Below the pieces are notes generated by a model that ran no database searches, was not told where the DNA came from, and saw nothing but the letters and a program-made list of their open reading frames with translations. Shown here piece after piece: positions 45,212 through 58,059 of a DNA stretch of 64,000 bases. Source of the stretch: Ricinus communis (taxonomy: Eukaryota > Streptophyta > Magnoliopsida > Malpighiales > Euphorbiaceae); contig NC_063261.1 of assembly GCF_019578655.1 (NCBI RefSeq), positions 2,294,001 to 2,358,000 on the forward strand. Direction: 5' to 3'. The position numbers were made by a program, and so were the translations under genes. Numbering within the stretch: the stretch's first letter is position 1; every line of letters starts with the position of its first letter.

Positions 45212-46840
45212 ATAACCAAATCTCTCTCTCCTTTATTTTTTTTCCTTAATTCGAGCCTGAAACCGCTGCCCACAATAACCAAATCTCTCTCTCCTTTATT
45301 CTTTTCCTTAATTTTTGCCTAAGCAGCCCTTTCGGATTTTCAACTTAGCAAGCTTTTTGTCTTAATTTTTGCCTAAGCCGCCCTTTTCGAGTTTTCAACT
45401 TAGTAGACTCTATTTTTGCCTAAGCTGCCCTTTTAGGTTTTCAACTTAGCTTCCTTTTTTTTTTTGTTTTTCTTTTCCTTTTACATATTTGGTTGCATGA
45501 AAAGCTCTAGATACTGACCATCCCAATGAACATTTATAAATACGAGCCAAAGCATGTGCAAATTTGATCAGTTGTTACTTTGCGAGACCATAATGGTTGG
45601 ATTTCTTAGATGAAAGGCATCTTGGATACACTTATTCAATGGTCCTGTTCCTAGTGGAGAATCAGGCCTGTCACACTTAAGGTATATGGCGATTATGTGC
45701 CTTTACTTGTTCCTGATTAGGTTGAAAAGCCTTAGAGTGCCATAGTCGCTAAGGACTCTTTGGTGCGCGCTCGAGACTCTCGCCTATAGTGGCAACACCG
45801 CTAGGGATAAGAGAAGCTGATTCTAGTGTATGCTTGTATTTAATTTTATTATTTAACAGATTATTCTCGCATCACTATACTTTCACACACTGTACACTTT
45901 GGTTCCTATAGCCTCGATGGCATCAACTAGCAGTTCTTTAGTTCCACTCAAATCCTAAAATTGCAACATTGGCTACCATCACTCACAAGTAATGAGTGAA
46001 TTTCCTTTGTCGCATGGATCCTTGAGTGGGAGACGAGCCAAGGAAGAACACTTTTTGCTTGGGGGAGCCTTTTATCCTTATCTAAGACTTAACTCATGGT
46101 AATGACTGTAGTTACAGGATCATTCAAGTCAGGTTTTTTTGTTATTAGGATAGGTGAATTCTTATAAATCCATCCTCCGAAGGAACCAAACATGATAATT
46201 TTTCATCATCCAGCTCGAGTAAGAATCAAACGAATCAAACAGATCCATATAAAAAAAATCTTATATGTATAGATCTTATAAAATGTAAAATGTTAGCCAT
46301 GTCTACACATATATGAATGATTTTATGTAATATTATGTAATAAAAAATTGACTGGATTCCTTTTTCCAGAGTTGCAATTAATTATCCATTGCAAGGAATT
46401 CATTCTTACAAGTAAATGCTCAATACCCAAGTAGGCCTAAAAGGTGATCATGATTAAGTGCTTTTTGGGTCGTTAGGTGCCTTGTTGCTTACTATGTAAG
46501 ATGTTTTTCCTTGTCAGTATTTTAAGCCTAAGTATTGAAAGGCATTGGCCTAGAAATGTGGAATCAAGCCCCAAGCCCAAAATTTGCAGGCTTTTATGCT
46601 AATATTGAGAAATGTCACTTTATTTGTTTTAATATGCTTTGAGAGCTTATAGCGTGCGCGTCGGGCCTACTATCCCCTGTTGATAGGAAGCCCGAACCCA
46701 AAATCCTATGTAGGAAAGACTGCTATGAACCGTGTGCGAGAGCAATAAGGTTGGAAGGATGAATTGTATATCATTATATGTGCTAACCTTTTTTTGTATG
46801 TCCTTGTGCATTGCACATGCATCATGCATCATACTAACCT
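45212..46840 (+). other. Tat leader
   Basis: Begins with a duplicated segment (gcctgaaaccgctgcccaca at 45192 and 45257, each followed by ataaccaaatctctctctcc). Then three 45-70-base units containing tttttgcctaagc-gccctttt-ttcaacttag (45310-45450). A second LTR-like echo (gattaggttgaaaagcct, ctaaggact, ggtgcgcgc) occurs at 45714-45770. No ORF is supported, and I found no clear primer site after the LTR. Confidence 0.55.
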
Positions 46841-48260
46841 TTGTTTTCTATCCATATAGACTCTCCTGTGGGTTGGAAGAAGCAAGATAGTGGGAGATTG
46901 GAAAGGGTGCCCATTTCTCTAAGAATCAGAGCTGTGTTAGAGTACCTAAAAAGACCAAGATGTCAAGCTACCAAAGAAATGGCCAATGAAAGAGCTAATG
47001 AACAAGACGTCGAGATCCTTAAGAATGTTGTCATTGATGACTTGAGGGGTGTGATTCCAGAAGAGCTCCAAAAAATCTTGGCCAGGATGGCTGCAAATCA
47101 AGCCACACCTATTGATCTTATTGCATTGACTGACCCCCTATTACTGTTGACCCGGTTGTTGTTGTTGCTGAGGCCGCTGCTACCACCACTACAGCTGCTA
47201 CTGCTGTTGTGGCTAATATTAATGCCAATGCTGAAGACCCAGCTAGAAGGGGAGTGCCCTAAAATTTATGGGAGTTTGATGAGTTCATACTAGACCAAGC
47301 TAAGAGGGAGACTGCCTTTTCCAATAATAAAGTTATGAGTGGTCTGAGCGCCAGGCTTGACAAGATGCAAGATATGATGGAAATCAAAGGTTTGGACACT
47401 ACCTATAATTTCGAAGAGCTAGTTTTGATAGGGGAAGACAAGCTGCCTATGAAGTTCAGGATGTCTGAGATGAACAATTTCAACGGGACTAGTGACCCGA
47501 AGGTTCGTCTGAAGCAGTATGTAACTATCATGGTAACTACTCAGCTGAGCATGACCTAGAATGTCAAGCTGTTTATGCTATCACTTGAAGGACCTGCTGT
47601 CAACTGGTATCATGATCTGGAAAAATCCGCCAAAGTTGAATGGCGTGATTTATGCAATTCTTTTGTCAACCAGTATGACTACAACACTTATTTGGAAGTG
47701 TCAATTAGGATCTTGAATCCATTAATCAGAAGCTAAATGAGTCCTTCTCTAATTTTCTAACGATATGGAGGAATAAGGCGGGACTGATAAAGAATAAACC
47801 CTCTAAAAAGGACCAAGTTCGTATGGCGGTTCGAAATATTCTTCCAAGATGGGTCGAAAGGTTGCAAATGATGAACCTAAGATCTTCATGGATCTACACC
47901 ATGATGGGCTACAGGTCGAGGACATAGAGAATGACAAAGAAAGACTATGAGAATCGGCGAAAGGGTGAAGTACCAAGATGGGGGGGGGGGGGGGGCAAGA
48001 CCCTAAATGTAAATGTTGTACATCAACCAAGGAAGTTCTCCAACTTCAAGCAACCTCTATTTAAAATCTTTCAGAGATTGATTCAGAATGGCATGCTCTA
48101 ACCTACCACCCTAAAGAACCTACCAAACTGTAACGCACCCGGATACAAACCCAACACCTATTGTAAATTCTAACAAGCACTTGGCCACCATATCAATAAC
48201 TGCATCCAGCACAAGAAGGAACCCCTTACCAAACTATAATAATACACCACCCCCAAGCTA
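46841..48260 (+). pseudogene. Tat gag (broken)
   Basis: Frame 46841-47293 gives a hydrophilic N-terminus (ANERANEQDVEILKNVVIDDLRG). From 47335 the gag core follows: FRMSEMNNFNGTSDPKVRLKQYV, then after a stop at 47558 LSLEGPAVNWYHDL, WRDLCNSFVNQYDYN, the Ty3/gypsy gag domain. Later parts (47700-48260) are shifted several times and include a run of 16 G at 47980-47995. The product would be the virus-like-particle protein in a live element. Confidence 0.75.
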
Positions 48261-49067
48261 AGTGTCCATGATCAACCTTGATTTCAGCGAAGAGGAGATC
48301 ATGAACTCTTTCGTGGATCTACTCCAAATCGAGCTAGAAGCCAATCTAGATAGCCCATAAACAACCTTCACTGAGCTAAAGGCACCATTATCCATGGTGT
48401 TCTGACACTTGAAATAGAGCGGGAAGCTTAAGCCCCAATCCCGAAAAGGAAATCTTAAACCTCATAATGGTGTGAGTATTACCAGGCTGTTAGGGATGTG
48501 ACAGACTAGTGCAACCGTCTTAGGCACTTAGTTCAGGACTTAATTAACTCTAGAGAATGGGAGGTTAAACAACTTCCTAGACATGAGTGTAAAGACTTGC
48601 TTGGGCAATCCTCAGGCAAATATGACTTTAAGGTTCAATATTCAAGGCCACCCTTCGAATTGAGGATATAGTGCCAAGTGGTTGGGGATCAGATGATGAT
48701 CAAGCCACTTGTGAGCCTTGCCTCCTAAAGGTCTGGAAAGAAAAGGAAAAGAAGTCGGTCATGGCTATCGACATCTGGTATAGCTTTAGGAATGAGAGTG
48801 AAGTTCAAGATGTTGAGGCCAAGGACATCTAGGTAGACAGTGATTCCAAAGTCGAACTAGTTGGAAAGGGTAAAGAAGCCAGGGTATAAGAGCTGAAGCA
48901 AGAGAAGCAAATGCCTGAAGATGGGGATACCGTGTTGCTAGTACATTGGAAGAAGGAGAAATAGACAGCTAATGTCTGGGAACTACTGATGCATTTGTCA
49001 GACCACAGAGAGGCTAATTCAGGCCTTATCTAGTATAAGTGTAAGTGCAACAGCTACCATTAAGGAG
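48261..49067 (+). other. Degraded gag-protease linker of the Tat element
   Basis: No open frame of useful length; short matches to Tat linker sequence in shifting frames. Nothing else recognisable. Confidence 0.45.
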
Positions 49068-49640
49068 ATGATCAAAACAGTAATTGACAAGACCATCGAG
49101 ATGATCACCTTCTCAGATAAAGACCTACCATTTGAGGAAAGAGAGCACTACAAGGCCCTCTACGTAGCAGCAAAAATGAAAGGACAGACAACCCCATGTG
49201 TAATGGTTGATGATGGGTCAGCTATCAACATTTGTCCTTTTTGCATACTCCCTAAACTAGGGATGACTATGAAGGACCTAAAACCATTAAACAAGGTCAC
49301 AAGGGCCTATGACGAGACAAAAAATAGATGTAGAAGGGACATTTTCAGCACTAGTGAAGACAAGTTCTATTGAATCTTGGGTGGAGTTCATTGTCTTAGA
49401 CATCCTGATGACTTTTGCACTGTTATTGGAAAGGCTATAGTTCCATGCCCTAGGAGGAGTCCCTTTTATAGTACATCAGAAGGTAAAATTCCCTCATGAA
49501 GGCGAGATTGTCACCATCAATGTCAAAAGTGGTAAGATTGTCTCAACAATTCAAGAAGCTGTTAAAGAGGTGCCCCCACTGGATTCCAAGTGGTTGTTTT
49601 CTATGAGGACTACATGGATCCTAAAGTAGCTAGCATGTTT
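49068..49640 (+). pseudogene. Tat aspartic protease (broken)
   Basis: 49068-49373 contains DLPFEEREHYKALYVAAKMKG and the active-site block VMVDDGSAINICPFCILPKLGM (catalytic Asp present). After a stop the second half continues (about 49440-49590): FHALGGVP, a lost frame, and HQKVKFPHEGEIVTINV. Arrangement matches Tat-lineage proteases, which mature gag-pol. Confidence 0.7.
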
Positions 49641-50029
49641 AAGAAAATGAACTTCATGCCTAGAATGGGGCTGGGAAAAAATCAATAGGTTGTTATGGAG
49701 CTGCCGGACATCAAAGGTCAGAAGATTTAACGAGGTTTGTTATATTCTAAAGAAGAAGATGAAGGCAAGACAAAGGGCAAGAGTCTAAAAGACGTGTTCG
49801 TCTAGGAGTACAAGCCCTACTTTTGGGGAGCTCGAACCTGTTAATAGCTGGGACTAAAGTACCAGGGTTCGAGATTTTCAAGAACCGAATTATCGACAGG
49901 ATGGTCGAGCTATATCAAGAAAGTCCGAGAGAAGGTCACCACCAAGATAGAAGAGCTGAAACTAGAAAAGCCTGCTACTCATTCAGAAAAGATAAGCTAA
50001 GAGGAACTAGATGCGCTTATTGAGAATAT

Positions 50030-51235
50030 ATGATTGGTGTATTTTATGATGATGTAATAATATCTGACACTTATGAGGATGATATTTTATTTCTCTTTAA
50101 GATTAATGATATGAATGATTTTGCATACTTGTGTGATGTTTTTTCTAATGCTAGTGTGCATTTTGATAATCATAATATGTGCATGTTTGACATCAATTCC
50201 ATACAAGTTGATTCATTTAATTTAGGCGTAGATGTAAATCCACGGAACATTTTGATAGCTCATGATTTGACTCTTGAGGAGAGGAGAGAATTCGAGAAAA
50301 TAATAGAAAAAAGAAAAGTGGTATTTACTTGGTCCTATGATGACATGTCAGGTCTAGACAGGAAAATAGCAGAGCACTATATCCCGACTCATTTGCATAT
50401 CAAGCTAGTTAAGCAAAAGATGAGAAGACTCCGTAATGGACAGAGAAGATATGAGTAGAGGTCACTAAGTAGGTTAAGGCCAATTTCATTAATATGGTTG
50501 ACTACCCTGAATGGTTGGCGAACATTGTTCTAGTCCCGAAGAAAGATGGTAAGGTTTGAATTTGTGTGGACTACGGGGACTTGAATAAGGCATGCCTAAA
50601 GGACGACTTTCCTCTTCCCCATATAGATGTAATAGTCGACAGTACTGCTTCAAATGCGATGTACTCCTTTACAGATGGGTTCTCTAAGTGAAACCAGATC
50701 ATGATGGCGATAGTGGATAAGCTGAAGACATCATTCATACCGAGTTAAGGACATATTGCTACAAGGTAATGCCTTTTGGACTAAAGAACGCGAGAGAACT
50801 TATTAGAGAGCAGCCACTACCTTATTTCACGACATGATGCACAAAGAGGTGGAGGTGTATGTTGATGACATGATGGTAAAGTCTGCAACAAGGGAAGGGC
50901 ACTTTCAAGCTCTTGATAAGCTTTTAGGACGAGTGGAAAGGTGTAACCTGAGACTCAACCTGAAGAAGAGTGTATTCAGAGTTACATCAGGGAAGCTATT
51001 AAGGACATAGTAAGTCAGCGGGGCATAAAGATCGATTCGAACAAGGTCAAAGCCATTCAAGAGATGCCATCACCGAAGACCGAGAAAGAAATCATAGGTT
51101 TCTTGGGATGCTTGCAATACATCAGCAGGTTCATTTCCAAGCTCAAAATGGTATGTGATCCTATCTTTAAGCTTTTAAGGAAACATCAGCCCCTTGTGTA
51201 GGATAAACACTATCACAAGGCCTTCGACATAATCA
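50030..51235 (+). pseudogene. Tat reverse transcriptase (broken)
   Basis: 50030-50458 covers the protease-RT linker and RT N-terminus (AEHYIPTHLHIKLVKQKMRRLRNGQ). Following frames give EYPEWLAN-like, VPKKDGKV, DLNKACLKDDFPLPHID, CYKVMPFGLKNA and the catalytic EVYVDDMMVKS (50851-50883), then LGCLQYISRFISKL (about 51103-51145). At least four stops or frameshifts. Function in the live element is copying RNA to DNA. Confidence 0.8.
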
Positions 51236-51289
51236 AGGAGTATCTGATGAAGCCACCCGGTACTCAAGCTATTGAAAGATGGCAAGCCG

Positions 51290-51960
51290 CTGATCCTTTA
51301 CTTGGTTTTGGAGTAGGAAGTTATGGGAGCAATGGTAGCACAGTGCGGATCCAATGATGTAGAGCATGTGGTCTATTATCTCAATAAGAAGTTACTGCCT
51401 TACGAAGCAAAGTATAATCTCATGGAAAAGACGTGCCTAGCCATGATATGGGCTATGAGAAAGTTGAGGCACTACTTTCAGTCTTATAAGGTGCAAGCAA
51501 TTTCAAAATTAGACCTTCTGAAGTACATATTTGAAACTCCATATCTTATGGAGAAGCTGGCTAGATGGTTAGTACTCCTAATAGAATTCGACAAAGACTA
51601 CATCACTAAGAAGGTGGTAAGGCTGTAGCTGAGTTTCTAGATCAAAACGCGATCGAAGTAGATGACCCTTGGGATACAGAATTTCTTGATGAGAATTTAA
51701 AGGCAATCGAGATTGATAAATGGAAGATGTACTTTGATGGAGCTCTAGACACGAGAGAGGCAGGCTTAGGAGTAGTTTTGATCATGCCAGAAGGGGAGAT
51801 GCTGACAATGGCCAAGAGATTGGACTTTAAAGTGACTAATAACATGGTAGAGTATGAAGCATGTTTATTTGGATTAGAAGCGGTTGCGGCAGTAAGACTT
51901 AAGCAGACTTAAGCATTTGATGGCCTACAAGGATTTTATGCTGGGAATTCAACAAGCCCT
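51290..51960 (+). pseudogene. Tat RNase H plus second (archaeal-type) RNase H (broken)
   Basis: 51323-51628: GAMVAQ, HVVYYLNKKLLPYEAKYNLMEKTCLAMIWA, the gypsy RNase H, followed by RWLVLLIEFD. 51715-51912: WKMYFDGALDTREAGLGVVLIMPEGE...TNNMVEYEACLFGLEAVAA, with D, E and D positions of an archaeal-type RNase H. Two RNase H domains in series define Tat elements. A stop at 51626 separates them. Confidence 0.8.
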
Positions 51961-52389
51961 TGAGGAATGGGAATAAAAGAAAAAAGGCTGAAGCAGTACG
52001 TCAATTATCTCAAAACTTTAGTATGGATCTTCTCCATGTGTTCCTTTGTACAATTGCCTTGAGATGAGAATCAGATGGTGGATGCACTAGCTACTATGTC
52101 GTCTATGTTGGTCAATCCCTTGCGGTTATCAATGAAGCCTTTGGTGATCATGAAATCAGGTGTGCCTTGTTATCAAGGAGATCATATAATGCAAGTTCAG
52201 ACGGGACTATAAGAGAAAGTATGGTTCTACGATCTGAAGAAGTTCATAGAAAGTAGGGAATATCCAAAAGAAGTGACAACCAAAGAGAGATACGCATTGC
52301 AGATTCAATCTAGGAACTACATCAGCCATGAGGGATTCCTATATAGGAGAATGGTGTCGAGTGTACAGCTTTGATGTGTGACTAAAGCA

Positions 52390-53470
52390 AAAGTTTAACT
52401 AGTGATGGAGGAAATGTATAAAGGAGTATGCAGGCCTCATACAAATGACATAGTGTTAACTAGGAAGATCATACGACAAGGATATTATTGGTTAACAATG
52501 GAGAAAGATTATATAGCACTATTGAGGAAATGCCGTGAATGCCAACTGTATAGTGACCTGAGTCATGTGCCTCCAATTGAGCTACATAACTTAACATCTC
52601 CTTGGTCTTTACAGCTTGAGGGATCAACATTATCTATGAGATAAAAACCTCCCTCGAACAAGTTCATAGTCGTAGTAATTGACTACTTCTCAAAATGGGT
52701 CGAAATCGAGTCATTCACTACTGTGAGGGCAAGGCAAATGGTCAAATTTATAAAAGGGAACCTGATATGTAGATACAGGATCCTGCATCACATCATGACA
52801 GATAATGGGGTACAGTTCATGGGTGAGATAGTGGACCTGTTAGTGGAATACAAGATTAAGCATTATAGGTCTTCTTCGTATAGACTTTAAAAGAATAAAG
52901 CAGTAGAAGCGACCAAGAAGAATATGAAGAAAATACTTTCGAAGATGGTGTGGAATCACAAGGACTAGTCGTTTCGATTACCCTTTACAGTTTGGGGATA
53001 TCAGACAACCGAGGAAACATCAACTGGACAAACGCCATACTCTATGGTTTGCGGGACTGAGGCAATTTTGCCTTTTGATTTAAAGTCTTTGAAAGTTGTA
53101 TTGGAGGCTAAAATATCGGAGCAGCAGTGGGTTGAGCAAAGATACCAACAATTGGCTTTGGTTGATGAGAAAAGAATGAAAGCCCTATACCATATGCATT
53201 TGTATTAGAAAAGGATAGCTACAACATTCAATAAGAAAGTAAAGCCAAGAAAGATTAGAGCTGGTGATATAGTATTGAAGCGTGCAAGACATACTGTATT
53301 CGACCTGAGATGGAAGTTCAGGCCAAACTGGAAAGGCCTGTACTTGGTAAAGAAGATCCTGCCCAATGGTGCAGCTAAGATCTCAAACCTAGAGAGGAAC
53401 AAGTTCACTGAGCCAATCAACATAATCGTCTCAAGAAATACCATGTATAATAAAATAAAAAATGAATAAT
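52390..53470 (+). pseudogene. Tat integrase (broken)
   Basis: 52402-52644 holds the zinc-binding region (GVCRPHTND...IIRQGYYW...CRECQLYSD). The core runs about 52660-53160: VVVIDYFSKWVEIES, MTDNGVQF, TTEETSTGQTPYSMVCGTEAILP, with stops near 52645, 52890 and 52965. The C-terminal domain 53210-53469 (AGDIVLKRARHT...LRWKFRPNWKGLYLVKKILPNGAAKISNLE) is open. Integrase inserts element DNA in chromosomes. Confidence 0.8.
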
Positions 53471-54490
53471 AGAAAAAGATAGTCTACTGATCAGAAAACC
53501 TGAAAGGGCTAGTCAAGCAAAAGTCAAGGCAAAAGAGAGAAATTAATCAGCTAGAAAATTTGAAAAGACTGGCTGATGACAGGAGTTATATTACGAGAAA
53601 TCAGAATGTACCCATATGGGCTTTTACTAAATGAATAAAGTTATTTAGATTCTGTTATCAAACATATGTATATCTATTTAAAATCTTACGCACTAATTGA
53701 ATAAAAACAAAGCTAAAAGTTCTAAGAAAAATAAATGAGATCTAAAAAGAAGCATAATCTCTTCTCATTCTCTTCGCATATGCATCTGCATTCTTAGATA
53801 TAATAGCTAGTTCTCGAGTCCTCTTTAATCGGGCAAATCCGGGAGAAGTGGAAATCTGAAGCTGAACCTAAGCCTTAAAGTTGTCATCAGTGGTCAAATC
53901 ACCCTCAAAGTCAAGGTTCCACTCTACATCTCGATAGGGCTAGAGTCTCTTAATCTTATCTAGGAAATTCTATCGAAGTGGGAAGCCTTCGGATTTAGGA
54001 GAAAATTTCAAAATTCATTACTTTGGCCCGTACTGATGGGAAAGTCTTGAAGGAGTGTAGAAAGTGGATGCTCGCAGTCCGGTTAAGGGTACACAATCAC
54101 CGTATAACATGAGTGTGATATGCTTAATTCTCCACTAAGGATAATTCCAATGAAAGGGTGTGTGGAATGCCTTTCATCTAGGAAATCCAGCCATCATTAC
54201 CTCGTAGGATAATGACAGAACAGGTTTGCACATGCTTGGGCTCATATTTAACAATATCCTTTAGGATGGTAAGTATTTGAAGCTTCTCCCATAACCAAAT
54301 CTGCAAAAACAGATGAATAAATGGAAATAAAAGAAAAGAAGAAAAGAAGCTAAGTTGAAAACCCAAAAGAGCGGCTTAGGCAAAAGTTGAGACAAAAGCT
54401 TGCTAAGCTAAAAAACTAAAAGGGCGGCTTAAGTAAAAGTTAAGGCAAAAGAATAAAGAAGATAAGAGAAAATAGATTTGGTTGTGTACC
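53471..54490 (+). repeat. Tat 3' region with inverted leader-type repeats
   Basis: 53480-53600 and 54355-54460 contain gaaaa(c)-ctgaaagggc-ggct-aag-caaaagt-aaggcaaaag units, the reverse complement of the leader units at 45310-45450. The unit thus flanks gag-pol in inverted orientation. Between them no gene is supported. Confidence 0.6.
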
Positions 54491-55108
54491 TATAAGAGAA
54501 TGAGGCTGCCACCAAACTATTGATGGGTTTTGTACAATGTCTAACCCAATGATGGTTTCAGCCAAAATGACTGGAATTGGGTCCGCTCCATGCTCCACCT
54601 AATTTATAATGCTAGCGATTCTGATACCTCCCCCTCCTTAAGGAGAAATCAACAAAAATTGGACACTAAGGCAAAAGCCCAACATCAGGATCCAAGATGG
54701 CGGGCCCTTCTCCTTCTTTTCATAATAAGAGATCAATGAAGTAAGAGTAATGTACTCGTAAGCAGAATGGAAAAGTACCTCAGTTAAGGGAATGTTGAAT
54801 AAATCCACTAGTTTTCCATGGAAGGGCTCATTAAGTCTTAGCAAGGTAATAGGATGTGTAGAATCCATGAGAATACCAAGAACAACAGAAAATTCTTCAA
54901 GCATAGGACACAACTCTTGTCCGTTGAATCTAAAAACATAGTCTCTTGGACATTAAAATTTGATAGTAGAATGGAGGAACCCATAATCAAGCTTGGTATG
55001 TTGCATGGCCTTAAAAGATGAAAGATGGAATTTTCCAAGTTTGGTCCAATCATCACTAGTTAAGGTTTTAAGAAGAGTTTGTACGCTCTTGGCGCTTTTC
55101 TGAGACAT
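54491..55108 (-). pseudogene. DUF7745-like ORF, antisense in the Tat element (broken)
   Basis: ATG 55108: MSQKSAKSVQTLLKTLTSDDWTKLGKFHL, then after a frame break RFNGQELCPMLEEFSVVLGI (from about 54915), LNEPFHGKLVDLFNIPLTEVLF, YEYITLTSLISYYEKKEKGP, and, after a stop near 54635, IASII-QVEHGADPIPVILAETIIGLD. It ends at a possible splice donor (ttatag|gtaca, about 54489). Co-linear with 40866-41487, so this is Tat cargo rather than chance. Function unknown. Confidence 0.55.
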
Positions 55109-55494
55109 ATTTTTTTTGACTTTTGAAGTATGAAATTGCATATGAACAAGTAAGCAAGGCTAGTGGGTTATATAGGCCTTAAATTAGTGTTTGAATCAAA
55201 CTTTGCAACCATAGAGCCGATTGGCTGTACGTATAGCTAATTCAGTTGAGCATACATCCGATCAGCTATATGGCACCCTAGTGCAATTTTTAGCCTAATT
55301 CTGGCAGTTTCTCAGATGCTTACTTGATTTTAAGTGCACGCAAGCTCATACAAATGCAATAATAAGGAAAAGAAATAAGCGAAATGGAGATAATCCAAAA
55401 TCCAAAACCACATTTTATCTCTTTAAAAGTTAAAAAGTCTATAAAATTTTCAAGTTTTACAAGCAATAATAAGAAAAGTACAAGCAAAAAAGGA

Positions 55495-58059
55495 TTAGAA
55501 GCTAAAGTTCTCTTCTGAATCACCCATCTTGTTATTTGATTCAGTGTCCATCCTTTGGGTCTGCAAGGTTGATAACTGAAGGGTTTGTATATTGATCTAA
55601 CGTTGCTGAGCATCAAACTGACACTATCGATCGTCCAAATGCCCCTGCAATCCTTCATGTTCCCTCTATTGAAAACCTAAAAGGAGATTAGTTAGCGCAT
55701 TATATACATGCATACATTTGCATTTGATAATTTACTTTGATTCTTACCCGCTAGTCTTTACTAAGAACGAAGAATTGTCTCCTTGCAGCATCGACTAGTC
55801 GATGAACATGCTCGAGTTGATCCCTCTAGGCCTGTATTTGTATATATGTCACTAACCTTTTTAAAAAAGCCAAGAGGTGAAAGCATATAAGAGAAGAGTA
55901 GCTTATGTGAGTGCAAGTGCTCCAAATGAACTATTGGGGAAAATACTAATCCATGGCGAGCTGGTGCTCCATCATATCGAGTGGACTCCAATACAAGACC
56001 ATCAGATCAGAAGGGAATGAAACAATCTCTAGAACCACATCAGACATGGCCGTAGGAGGTGCTGTAGAAGCTACACTAGTAGAAGAACCTGTGACGTGGA
56101 AGGCCTGGAGCATCGGGGGGACCGTTCTTCAATTGGCTCATGAGCAGCATAAGCCTTATGGACAAGCTACAAATAAAGGATTAAAAGAGCAGTACATGAC
56201 AAAAAGAGAACTCTAAGTGAATCCGAGAAAATACCTGAGCTACGACATTATTACCAAGAGGCACAACCTTCAACAGCTGAGGGATGAATGAGGTATAGTT
56301 CGTTAGCCAAGATTGGATGGTAAGGTCCTTAAGCTCGTCATACCCAGTTAAACATCTCGCTGGCTCCTCCCCAAAGAGATCTGTTGTCCATAACATGGAA
56401 AAAGGAGGAGATAATGGGACTCGACGCCTACTTGAACCTTGTTCCCAGTCGTAAATCCTCTCACCTAAATACCTTGCCCACAGGTAGGTCCTGCCAGTAG
56501 GATCCTTCTCTAGTCGAGGTCAGCTACAGATAGCATATAAGGCTCTCATTGGCTATAGTCTCCCAACCAATCGCTCTGTATATGCGAAACTATAAAAAGG
56601 TAAATAACAGTATAAATAAAGCATGAATATTACTAATAAATTATATTTACCATGTCCTAGCTCAAACTATTGATTCACATGCAGTGCACGTGAACCTATG
56701 ACCACTCCAATATAACAGTCCTCCTCGACCCCTATCTACTCAAGCAAGGAAAAGCCCATAAAGTGCATATGGCCTTTGAGCCCATAAAATGCATATGGCC
56801 TTTGAGCCCATCAAAAGGCCAATCTCTCGAGCCCAAACTTGCAGAATAAAGAATCAGCATACGCAGTGTCTATATAAAAAGAACTAAGGAAAAGAAGATT
56901 AGTGCCCAACTTACATGGATTGCATGCCAGAAATCGCAGATCCTCTTGCTGCCTCGGACGATAATGTCTTTCTGATGGCATAAATATGCGAGAGCCACAG
57001 ATCCCCAATCATAAGAAGAGACCTAGTCCAAGTCCCGTAGAAGAGCTAGATAATGGAAGTTTAATGAGTTCTCCGAGTCATTAAACAAGGTAATACCAAA
57101 TAGGGACACTAGAAATGCTCGGGCTAGCTGATCAACCTCCCAAGCATTCTAAGGAATGAAGCCCTATTAATGGAGAGGGATGCATAGGTAAGTGATGCAT
57201 CATTAGTTCTTGAACGTCGGCAAGAACCCGATTAAGTGAGTGATAAAGCTATCTCGAATAATGGAATGTTAGTGGTGAATCGCATTGTCGAATGGCACAG
57301 ACATGCCAGAGAAGTCGATACTAGTAATAGCAGAAAAAGAAAGAGGAGAGAGAGTCAACTCACCAACCAGAGTGTGGAAGGTGTGAGTTGTGTCCATCCA
57401 CCTCTCGAGTAAAGCGTAGACTAAAGTATTGATCGACCCTCCTAGTAACAGATAGGAGTGTGGCCACAAATTAAAGAAAGTCAGTGTCCCCAATCTTGGC
57501 TTGGACGAAGCTAGATACCTAATTAAACCACTCGGATGCGCCGTAGAAATTTTTAAAAAATTGGATTGACACTACATCACCTCAAAAGGTCAAAACACAA
57601 GTATTTGAATGTCATGTGCATACAAAAATACTTTTAAGAGGTAAGTATATGTCTATCTAATGTTATGTTTCATAAAAAGATCCAAAAAACCTTCATTTGG
57701 CCTATGCATGACCGATTGTGTAGTGTCGATCGGCTATACACAGCCAATTGGCTATATGTAAAGCCAATCGGCTCTATAGGTTAGGGTTTCAAACTTTTTC
57801 TTGCTTTTTTTGCAATATTCCATGTATTTCGAGCAAACAATGCATATACCAAGTTTTTTTATCTTAGAAAATGAAGTTTAAGCCAAGAAATTACCTCTTC
57901 GATGGATAGAGAAACGCGATGAGTGTTCACTTTTGTTAGAAGAGGAATCTCCTCTCCTTTCACAAGTCCAAGATCATTTTAATGAGAAATTGGGGCAGAA
58001 AACTCTCATTCTAGTACAATTGGAATGCATCTAGCAAATCTAGAAGATGAGCTTGCCAT
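55495..58059 (-). pseudogene. PMD gene, antisense in the Tat element, intron-retaining (broken)
   Basis: ATG 58059 (MASSSSRFARCIPI) to TAA 55495 (MGDSEENFSF end), co-linear with 37964-40518. PMD-like block 57493-57269: ALLERWMDTTHTFHTLVGELTLSPLSF. Middle exon 56396-56181: MLWTTDLFGEEPARCLTGYDELKDL. Exon 1 ends gaagag|gtaattt near 57896 and the intron holds AGCCAATCGGCT units (57704-57780). Many stops. Because the gene lies antisense to the element's transcript, its introns are not spliced from the genomic RNA, which explains how they survive transposition. Confidence 0.65.
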
